Positions 1-4,474 of a stretch of 6,883 nt of DNA are shown piece by piece. The position numbers and the translations under genes were made by a program. The stretch's first letter is position 1. Every line of letters begins with the position of its first letter. Origin of the DNA: Solirubrobacterales bacterium. Its GTDB lineage: Bacteria; Actinomycetota; Thermoleophilia; Solirubrobacterales; Solirubrobacteraceae. The DNA lies in assembly GCA_003151895.1 (NCBI GenBank), contig PLYX01000048.1, forward strand, positions 1-6,883. The letters run 5' to 3'. Under the pieces are notes generated by a model. It saw only the letters and a list, made by a program, of their open reading frames with translations, did no database searches and was not told the DNA's origin.

Positions 1-387
1 GTCGCGCTCCAGCTGCCGGTGAAGGTCAAGCTGAGCAATCCGTTCCTCGGCAGCAGCTGCTACGTGGGCTCGGAATCCAACCCGATCGTCCTGAATCTCA
101 CGACCGGGACGACGAGTCCTCCCGCGCCGAACAAACCGATCAAAGGCAGCGCGGGTGAACTGAAAATCGAGGAAGGAGGCGCGCTGATCGTACTCAGCGG
201 AGGCTCGCTGGTGGACAACGCGTTCGCGGCGCCGGCAGCCACCGGCTGCGGCGGGTTCTTCTCGTTCCTGGTCGATCCGCTGGTCGATTCGATTCTCGGC
301 GTGCCCGCTGCGGCGGGGCACAACACCGCGATCCTCACCGGCAAACTGGAAAGCGCATACGCGCCGGCCGTGAAGGCAAGCGAATAG
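1..387 (+). CDS. Hypothetical secreted-type protein, C-terminal part (5' end outside window)
   Basis: The reading frame is open from base 1 to the TAG at 385-387, so the true start lies upstream. An in-frame GTG at 19 is not a convincing start, because coding continues before it (VALQLPVKVK). The 128 visible residues are rich in Gly, Ala, Ser and Thr, with alternating hydrophobic positions suggesting a beta-rich fold. There are two cysteines, in SSCYVG (codon 58-60) and TGCGG (codon 247-249), which could form a disulfide outside the cell. No catalytic motif or membrane segment is visible. From memory, proteins with LGSSCY, NLTTGTT and AAGHNTAI-like stretches occur as secreted proteins of unknown function in Solirubrobacterales; that is recollection, not a search. 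A strong hairpin follows 24 nt after the stop. I assign no function. Confidence 0.75.
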   Translation, partial: VALQLPVKVKLSNPFLGSSCYVGSESNPIVLNLTTGTTSPPAPNKPIKGSAGELKIEEGGALIVLSGGSLVDNAFAAPAATGCGGFFSFLVDPLVDSILGVPAAAGHNTAILTGKLESAYAPAVKASE

Positions 388-411
388 GAGCATCGAAGCA
401 CGTTACCGGCC

Positions 412-444
412 GTGGCTCCCGTCGCATGGCGCGGCGGGAGCCAC
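412..444 (+). terminator. Long hairpin 1, probable terminator of the upstream gene
   Basis: The arms 412-425 and 431-444 pair over 14 positions without a gap: 13 Watson-Crick pairs and one T-G (U-G in RNA) at 422/434, closing a 5-nt loop (ATGGC). The outer ten pairs, GTGGCTCCCG with CGGGAGCCAC, are perfect. It starts 24 nt after the stop of the upstream gene, where a terminator is expected. No T-tract follows, which is common for actinobacterial terminator hairpins. It may instead be the first element of the three-hairpin cluster. Confidence 0.7.
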
Positions 445-462
445 ATACGCCATCCAGCGCAA

Positions 463-510
463 CCTTTCGAGCGCCACGCCCTCTCCCTATTCGGCGCGGC
501 GCTCGAAGGG
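463..510 (+). repeat. Long hairpin 2 (inverted repeat)
   Basis: The arms 463-475 and 498-510 pair over 13 positions with one T-G at 465/508. After a single A-C mismatch at 476/497 the stem continues for four pairs (CGCC 477-480 with GGCG 493-496), leaving a 12-nt pyrimidine-rich loop (481-492). A second, weaker stem can form between 508-515 and 533-540 (eight positions, one G-T). It shares bases 508-510 with this hairpin, so the two partly exclude each other. No function is known. Confidence 0.65.
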
Positions 511-543
511 AGCCGGCACCGCGACCCATGTACGGCTCTCACA

Positions 544-578
544 GGGCGCCGTGGCCGAGCCTGTCGGCCGCGGCGCCC
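544..578 (+). repeat. Long hairpin 3 (inverted repeat)
   Basis: The arms 544-557 and 565-578 pair over 14 positions without a gap, 13 Watson-Crick and one T-G at 552/570, around a 7-nt loop (AGCCTGT). It has the same stem length and the same kind of single wobble as hairpin 1, but the sequence differs, so it is not a copy. It lies 33 nt after hairpin 2 and about 130 nt before the hipBA -35 box. A T-tract is absent. It could be a second terminator, part of a structured RNA, or a DNA site. Confidence 0.65.
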
Positions 579-678
579 ACTATGGACCTCCCAACCGGCG
601 CGCGCCAGAGAAGTTGCTGCGCCAGGCCAAGTAGAGCTGATATGCATCGAAAGTGATGGATAAACATGGATATTGTCT

Positions 679-791
679 ATGATGCCTCATCAATGAGGAC
701 TTTCATTTTGACATAATCTGATATGATCCCTTATGATCGAGGGATAAACTACACTTTCTGCCAACAACAACTCATCCATGATGCCTTATGA
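679..791 (+). repeat. Three direct repeats around the hipBA promoter, candidate HipB operators
   Basis: The 14-nt motif ATGATSCCTYATSA occurs at 679-692, 723-736 and 778-791. The second and third copies match at 13 of 14 positions, the first and third at 12 of 14. Starts are 44 and 55 nt apart, both multiples of 11, so the copies would face nearly the same side of the helix. Copy 1 contains a perfect dyad, TGATG-CCT-CATCA (680-692), and overlaps a second one, CCTCAT-CA-ATGAGG (685-698). Copy 2 covers most of the -10 box. Copy 3 covers the hipB start codon. Known HipB proteins repress their own operon by binding several dyads in the promoter; binding here is inferred. Confidence 0.6.
708..737 (+). 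promoter_or_regulatory. hipBA promoter with operator dyad over the -10
   Basis: A perfect -35 box TTGACA (708-713) is followed after 18 nt by TATGAT (732-737), one base from the -10 consensus. This is unusually strong for a high-GC actinobacterium. The start of transcription would fall near 744, giving a leader of about 44 nt. The -10 lies inside a perfect dyad, ATCCCT (726-731) - N8 - AGGGAT (740-745). The E. coli HipB operator has the same geometry, two half-sites separated by 8 bp (TATCC-N8-GGATA), so a repressor here would block polymerase directly. Confidence 0.75.
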
Positions 792-1150
792 GGATCACCC
801 AACAAAACACGGACGAGGCTGTGCTTATCGAGCTCGGAGCGCGCCTTGCCCGCACACGACTGGACCGCAACCTCACCCAGGGGCAGCTCGCGGCTGAAGC
901 CGGAGTGGGGCGCGCCACGTTGGAGCGCATGGAGGCCGGCCGGTCCGCGAGGCTGCCCAGCCTTATCCGCGTCCTGAGGGTGTTGGGCCTCCTGGACGGG
1001 CTGGACCGCCTCGTGCCCGAGTCCACCCCCAGTCCACTGGAGCTCCTGAAGTTGCGCGGCAAGCAGCGCCGGCGGGCGGCACCCGCCAAGCACGTCGAGG
1101 GCCCCGACGCTTGGACCTGGGGGGATGAGCCCACGGAGCGCTCGCCGTGA
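788..1150 (+). CDS. hipB: HipB-like XRE-family antitoxin and autorepressor
   Basis: This 120-residue protein has a Cro/C1-type helix-turn-helix at about residues 15-76. The core is residues 30-52, with the pattern LTQGQLAAEAGVGRATLERM typical of the family. In characterised systems HipB binds operator dyads as a dimer and holds the HipA kinase inactive. A basic linker (KLRGKQRRR, 88-96) leads to a C-terminal tail with WTWGDE (109-114), which may contact the toxin. The start at 788 is the first possible one, because an in-frame TGA lies at 779-781. There is no clear Shine-Dalgarno in front of it, and a repeat copy overlaps the start codon. It is the first gene of the operon, and its TGA overlaps the hipA start. 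The family assignment is secure from the domain and the partner gene. Confidence 0.88.
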   Translation: MRITQQNTDEAVLIELGARLARTRLDRNLTQGQLAAEAGVGRATLERMEAGRSARLPSLIRVLRVLGLLDGLDRLVPESTPSPLELLKLRGKQRRRAAPAKHVEGPDAWTWGDEPTERSP

Positions 1151-2457
1151 GCACCATCGCCTCGGTGAACCTCTGGGGTCGCCAAATCGGAGCCGTCTCG
1201 CTGGAAGCGGGGGACACCGTCGCGGCTTTCCAGTACACCCCGGCGTTCACCCGCAGCGGTATCGAGCTTTCCCCGATGACGATGCGGCTCAGGACCGAGC
1301 CATACGCGTTCGGGTCGCTGAGCCGGCCAACCTTTCGGGGTCTGCCCGGCCTGCTCGCCGACTCGCTCCCCGACAGGTACGGCAACGCGCTGATCGACGC
1401 CTGGCTGGCCACCCAGGGGCGCGCCCCGGAGAGCTTCAACGCGGTGGAGCGCCTCTGCTACATCGGCCCGCGCGGGATGGGCGCGCTCGAGTTCGCCCCC
1501 ACCCTAGGGCCGCGACAGTCACGCGCAAGGGACATCCACGTCGACGCTCTTGTGGAGCTTGCATCGGAAGTGCTCGCCCGGCGGGAGGATCCTGTGGCGT
1601 CGCTCACGGAGGCCGGCCGGGACGAGGCCCTGAGAGACATCCTCAGCGTCGGTACGTCCGCCGGGGGTGCGCGCGCCAAGGCCGTGATCGCCTGGAACCC
1701 CCTCACCCAGGCCGTTCGCTCCGGTCAGATCGAGGCCGGGCCAGGCTTCCAGTACTGGCTGCTGAAGTTCGACGGAGTCAGTGGCAACCGCGACAAGGAG
1801 CTCGAGGATCCGCGGGGTTACGGAGCGATCGAGTACGCCTATTCGAAGATGGCTCGCGAGGCGGGTGTCCTAATGACCGAATGCCGGCTACTCGAAGAGA
1901 ACGGACGTCGACACTTCATGACCAGGCGTTTCGACCGTCTCGACGACGGCGGGAAGCTGCACATGCAATCCCTCGGCGCTCTCGCGCACTACGACTTCAA
2001 CCTCGCCGGGGCGCACTCCTACGAGCAGGCCCTGCTGGTCATACGCCGACTCGGTCTTCCGATGAGCGCGGTCGAGCAGCAGTTTCGACGGATGGCGTTC
2101 AACATTGTCGCTCGCAACCAGGACGATCACGTCAAGAACATCGCCTTTTTGATGGACCGCCGGGGGCGCTGGGCGCTCTCGCCCGCGTTCGACGTCACCT
2201 ACTCCTATGCGCCAAGCGGCGTGTGGACAGCCACGCACCAGATGTCGATGAATGGCAAGCGCGACGCCTTCACCATGGCCGACTTCCGCGCCTGTGCTGG
2301 GACCGCCGCGATGAAGCGTGGCCGTGCCGAGCGGATAGTGGGGGAGGTCGGCGCGGCGGTCGCGCGGTGGGCCACGTTTGCCGAAGAGGCAGGGGTTGAC
2401 GAAGTGCAGGCCCGCCAAATCGAGCACGCCCACCGACTCGACTTGCCCTCATCCTGA
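1147..2457 (+). CDS. hipA: HipA-family serine/threonine kinase toxin
   Basis: At 436 residues it is full length for the family (E. coli HipA has 440). Residues 1-120 match the N-terminal HipA subdomain, and the rest is the kinase. Visible kinase elements are the glycine-rich loop GTSAGGARAK (169-178), the ATP-binding lysine K207 in LLKFD, the RRFDR strand (260-264), the catalytic loop NQDDHVKN (324-331) with probable catalytic D326 and metal ligand N331, and D349 in SPAFDV in the DFG position. By motif alignment S171 corresponds to the autophosphorylated S150 of E. coli HipA. The family phosphorylates translation factors such as glutamyl-tRNA synthetase and induces dormancy; the target here is unknown. 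The GTG start overlaps the hipB stop (GTGA) and has GGAG at 1135-1138, so translation is probably coupled. No key residue appears lost. Confidence 0.92.
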   Translation: MSTIASVNLWGRQIGAVSLEAGDTVAAFQYTPAFTRSGIELSPMTMRLRTEPYAFGSLSRPTFRGLPGLLADSLPDRYGNALIDAWLATQGRAPESFNAVERLCYIGPRGMGALEFAPTLGPRQSRARDIHVDALVELASEVLARREDPVASLTEAGRDEALRDILSVGTSAGGARAKAVIAWNPLTQAVRSGQIEAGPGFQYWLLKFDGVSGNRDKELEDPRGYGAIEYAYSKMAREAGVLMTECRLLEENGRRHFMTRRFDRLDDGGKLHMQSLGALAHYDFNLAGAHSYEQALLVIRRLGLPMSAVEQQFRRMAFNIVARNQDDHVKNIAFLMDRRGRWALSPAFDVTYSYAPSGVWTATHQMSMNGKRDAFTMADFRACAGTAAMKRGRAERIVGEVGAAVARWATFAEEAGVDEVQARQIEHAHRLDLPSS

Positions 2458-2474
2458 TCAGAGGGCGCTCGCCG

Positions 2475-3536
2475 CTACCCCCAGCGGAACCCGAGCGCCG
2501 AAGGGACCGGCGCGAGCGGGCTCTGCGGCAGGCCCGCCGGGGGCTCCGGCAGGTTGTAGCCGGTCGGCGCCACGTCGTTCGGGGCGTCCGCGTGGAAGAT
2601 CGAAGCCAGGTACTGGATCTGGCCGCGACCCACGCCGAGCTCGAACTGCCCGCCGCCGTAGTTGCCGATGCCGCGCTCCGCGCAGTAGTCGAACGCGTCG
2701 AGCAGGTTGCGCAACCCCCCGAGTCGCGACGGCTTGATGTTGACCATCCGCGGGGGATACGGGAGCGCCTCGATGTCCGCCACCGAGTGGACCTGAGCAT
2801 CCCACGAGAAGCGCTCGCGGTGCGTCGCCAGCGCCGCATCGGTCTCGGGCGTGAGCGCTGGGTCCTCGATCCACGCGTCTGGGAACGCCTCGGCCACGCG
2901 CCGGTAGAGCACCGGGTCGGGCGCCTGGTCGACGATCGAGCCCGAGTAGTAGCCCTTGAAGTCCACCGACTCAACCGCGCCGCTCGCCACCAGCTCGGCG
3001 ATCAACTCCTCGCCCCACGAGCTGGTCGGGTCGAGCTTGAAGCGCAGCGACGGGTAGGCGTCCAGGCGCCTGCGCAACGGATCCATGCTGGGCGGCTCGC
3101 CGAGACGCAGCGACACAACGAAGCGCACCGGCTCCGGTGTGCGACCCAACACCTCGTGCAGCGTCGTGCCCGACTGGCGCAGCGCGAGATCGAGCGCCGC
3201 CGACTCGTACGCCCAGGTGCGATACCGCCGAGACACCTCGCGCTGGGGCTCCTGCGGGAACAGGTCGAGCGCCGAGACGTACTCGCAGAAGGAGGAGATC
3301 GTCCAGTTTCCCGCGAGTGGCACGATTGCGCCGGCTTCCTGGAGGATCTCGTGGTCGACGGCGTCATAGGTCACGTCCTCGCCCTCGCCCTCGTGCCCTC
3401 CGCCCGTCAGCCGGATGACCGTGCTCTTGCGCTCGAACTCGCTCGACACGAGTGCCCGCAAGGGCTCGAGCTCATACGCCTCAACGTGGAGTGGCAGGCC
3501 CGCCACGCGCTCCCAAGTGCTCGATGGCCCGTCCAT
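2475..3536 (-). CDS. Enolase-superfamily enzyme (mandelate racemase/muconate lactonizing type)
   Basis: This 353-residue protein has an N-terminal capping region (about 1-130) and a beta/alpha barrel with the superfamily's active-site pattern in order. Putative metal ligands are D192 (VDFKGYY), E224 (WIEDP) and D246 (SWDAQ). Possible acid/base lysines are K167 in RFKLD and K268 in VNIKPSRLGG. The tail GGGQFELGVGRGQ (294-306) closes the barrel. The family removes a proton next to a carboxylate using Mg2+. Members include muconate cycloisomerase, o-succinylbenzoate synthase, dipeptide epimerases and sugar-acid dehydratases. The usual KxK reads RFK (165-167) and the first ligand motif is DFK rather than DxN, so the substrate cannot be named. 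It is a single gene, convergent with hipA (17-nt gap). The ATG has no Shine-Dalgarno but follows a TAACCT box by 8 nt, suggesting a leaderless message. Confidence 0.85.
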   Translation of the reverse strand: MDGPSSTWERVAGLPLHVEAYELEPLRALVSSEFERKSTVIRLTGGGHEGEGEDVTYDAVDHEILQEAGAIVPLAGNWTISSFCEYVSALDLFPQEPQREVSRRYRTWAYESAALDLALRQSGTTLHEVLGRTPEPVRFVVSLRLGEPPSMDPLRRRLDAYPSLRFKLDPTSSWGEELIAELVASGAVESVDFKGYYSGSIVDQAPDPVLYRRVAEAFPDAWIEDPALTPETDAALATHRERFSWDAQVHSVADIEALPYPPRMVNIKPSRLGGLRNLLDAFDYCAERGIGNYGGGQFELGVGRGQIQYLASIFHADAPNDVAPTGYNLPEPPAGLPQSPLAPVPSALGFRWG

Positions 3537-3544
3537 AGCGGCCC

Positions 3545-3550
3545 AGGTTA
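3545..3550 (-). promoter_or_regulatory. Candidate -10 box of the enolase-family gene (leaderless)
   Basis: Read on the minus strand, TAACCT fits TANNNT and is followed by 8 nt and then the ATG of the enolase-family gene. With the usual 6-8 nt from the -10 to the first transcribed base, the transcript would begin at or next to the start codon. This would explain the missing ribosome binding site. No convincing -35 is seen. Confidence 0.45.
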
Positions 3551-3562
3551 GACGCTTGACGC

Positions 3563-3568
3563 TAGGAT
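3563..3568 (+). promoter_or_regulatory. Candidate -10 box for the + strand membrane-protein transcript
   Basis: TAGGAT (TANNNT) is followed after 8 nt by an ATG at 3577. The arrangement mirrors the divergent enolase promoter, whose -10 lies only 13 nt away. Transcription would begin near 3575-3577. The ATG at 3577 opens a 10-codon ORF, not the membrane protein. No good -35 is present. Confidence 0.4.
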
Positions 3569-3576
3569 CGACCGTA

Positions 3577-3609
3577 ATGGCTCACTGTGGACCCCGGCCC
3601 CGGTCCTAG
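3577..3609 (+). CDS. Possible leaderless 10-codon upstream ORF
   Basis: ATG at 3577 reads MAHCGPRPRS and stops at TAG 3607-3609, four nt before the ATG at 3614 of the membrane-protein gene. It sits exactly where a leaderless start would be, given the TAGGAT box. It could govern translation of the next gene by termination and re-initiation, since neither candidate start of that gene has a Shine-Dalgarno. The alternative is that it is chance; ten codons cannot be judged by coding statistics. Confidence 0.25.
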   Translation: MAHCGPRPRS

Positions 3610-3613
3610 CCCC

Positions 3614-4183
3614 ATGGCAAGTCACACCAGGGGTCCGCGCGGTCGTTCCCGCAAGCCGCGTCCGAGTGGGTCGCAGTCCGCCGGGCCGCCCCAGTCTGAG
3701 CCGCGCGAGCAGTCACCCTCCCGCCGTCAACGCAAGCCGCGCTCCGAGCCGCGCGCGCCGGTGTCCACCCAAACGACGTTCGGCAAGCGCCCGCAGGCGC
3801 CGTGGCACCCGCTGCCGCTCTCGGAGCTCTTGATCCTCGCGGGAGCGGTCGCATTCGTGCTCGCCGTGATTCGACTACGTCACGGCCCCTCCTCCGGTGG
3901 GCCGCTGCTGCTCGTCGGGATCGCCGCCGTCTCGCTCGGCACGATCGAGGTCACCTGGCGAGAGCACTCCAGCGGCTTTCGCTCTCACACGCTGCTCTTG
4001 GCCCTGCTGCCCGTCATCGTGTTGCACTCGGTGGTCGTGCTCGGGTACACGTTCCTCGCCAAGCCATCCCAGCTCTTGAACGTCGCGATGTTCGCCGTGG
4101 ACATCGCCGTGTTCGTGATCCTCTTCAGAGTGCTGCGCACGCGCTTCCTGGACGCTCGCGCGCGGGCCGCCGGCCGAGGCTGA
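3614..4183 (+). CDS. Hypothetical four-helix membrane protein with basic disordered N-terminus
   Basis: I do not recognise the family. From the ATG at 3614 the protein has 189 residues. The first 65 or so are rich in Arg, Lys, Pro and Ser (for example RGRSRKPRPSG and SRRQRKPRSEPR) and look disordered and cytoplasmic. Four hydrophobic segments follow: about 67-87 (LPLSELLILAGAVAFVLAV), 96-113, 126-148 (LLLALLPVIVLHSVVVLGY) and 155-175 (LLNVAMFAVDIAVFVILF). The protein ends in a basic tail (RTRFLDARARAAGRG). An in-frame GTG at 3587 would add nine residues; neither start has a Shine-Dalgarno, and I prefer the ATG. It diverges from the enolase gene and converges with the small-protein gene, with only 9 nt between the stops. 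Its last codons lie in one copy of a 19-nt direct repeat. Confidence 0.7.
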   Translation: MASHTRGPRGRSRKPRPSGSQSAGPPQSEPREQSPSRRQRKPRSEPRAPVSTQTTFGKRPQAPWHPLPLSELLILAGAVAFVLAVIRLRHGPSSGGPLLLVGIAAVSLGTIEVTWREHSSGFRSHTLLLALLPVIVLHSVVVLGYTFLAKPSQLLNVAMFAVDIAVFVILFRVLRTRFLDARARAAGRG

Positions 4184-4214
4184 GAGAGGGCCCTAGCCGA
4201 GGCTGAGCGAGGGC
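4173..4214. repeat. 19-nt tandem direct repeat joining two convergent genes
   Basis: GCCGAGGCTGAGAGAGGGC at 4173-4191 recurs at 4196-4214 with one difference (A4185 versus C4208), a period of 23 nt. The first copy holds the final codons and TGA of the + strand membrane protein. The second encodes, on the minus strand, the last six residues (PSLSLG) of the small hypothetical protein. Its stop codon (4193-4195) lies in the 4-nt spacer. The simplest explanation is a local duplication that reset the 3' end of at least one gene. Confidence 0.75.
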
Positions 4215-4474
4215 AGCGGTCGCTCGCCCTCGTTACCACCCTCGCCGCGCGTCTCGCCAGTGAGGCCGAGTCGCTCCAGGCGCGCGATCTCCCGCTCGCC
4301 TTCCACGCGCGCGGGATGGCCGTCGGGCAGCCCCGCGATCAGACGCGCGATGCGGTTGCGCAGCTGCAGGGCGAAGTGGGGGGTGGAAGCGCCCATCAGC
4401 TCGCGCACGTCCTCCACGCTCACCTCGCCGGAACGCTCTCTGAGCAGGCGGTTCGGGTTCTCGGCTTGGCTCAT
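4193..4474 (-). CDS. Small hypothetical protein, 93 aa, second gene of the lipoprotein operon
   Basis: I do not recognise this family. It is hydrophilic, with no signal peptide or membrane segment, so it is probably cytoplasmic. Residues 15-72 look alpha-helical and charged: EVSVEDVRELMG, then ALQLRNRIARLIAGL, then ARVEGEREIARLERLGL. The remainder (73-93) is a Gly/Glu-rich tail ending PSLSLG, encoded by one copy of a direct repeat. Its ATG overlaps the TGA of the lipoprotein gene upstream (ATGA, 4471-4474), which implies co-transcription and coupled translation. The coding frame remains open far upstream within the lipoprotein gene, but that part is an out-of-frame shadow. A role connected with the lipoprotein is only an inference from linkage. 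Confidence 0.7.
   Translation of the reverse strand: MSQAENPNRLLRERSGEVSVEDVRELMGASTPHFALQLRNRIARLIAGLPDGHPARVEGEREIARLERLGLTGETRGEGGNEGERPLPSLSLG

Larger units (their letters stand above)
388..787. other. 400-nt intergenic region between the secreted-protein gene and hipB
   Basis: I find no credible gene here. Open frames in this stretch are low-complexity Arg/Pro-rich shadows of GC-rich DNA. The region has two halves. Bases 388-640 are GC-rich and hold three long inverted repeats (annotated separately). Bases 579-640 between the last hairpin and the AT-rich block hold only a 10-nt palindrome, GGCGCGCGCC at 597-606. From about 640 the composition switches sharply to AT-rich, with the hipBA promoter and a repeated 14-nt motif. 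The switch could mark the edge of an acquired hipBA module or simply a regulatory region. Confidence 0.7.

Noticed and set aside
544..578. tRNA-like GTGGCCGAG inside hairpin 3, resembling a tRNA-Ser/Leu D-arm
   Set aside because: There is no acceptor stem, anticodon arm or GTTCGA T-loop around it, and the bases are fully used in the 14-pair hairpin.
60..647. Long minus-strand open frame of 195 codons over the first gene and the hairpin region
   Set aside because: It is Arg/Ala/Pro-rich low-complexity sequence, antisense to a better-supported frame, and crosses the three hairpins. It is typical of spurious frames in GC-rich DNA.
1125..2399. 424-codon + strand frame overlapping hipA
   Set aside because: The translation is Arg/Gly-rich with no domain, and hipA in the other frame has all kinase motifs.
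2458..2474. Possible bidirectional terminator between hipA and the enolase-family gene
   Set aside because: The only dyad, GGCG-CT-CGCC, has a 2-nt loop and short arms. I cannot support a terminator here.
2592..3551. 319-codon + strand frame opposite the enolase-family gene
   Set aside because: It is a mirror frame rich in Arg, Val and His repeats; the minus strand carries the recognisable enolase barrel motifs.
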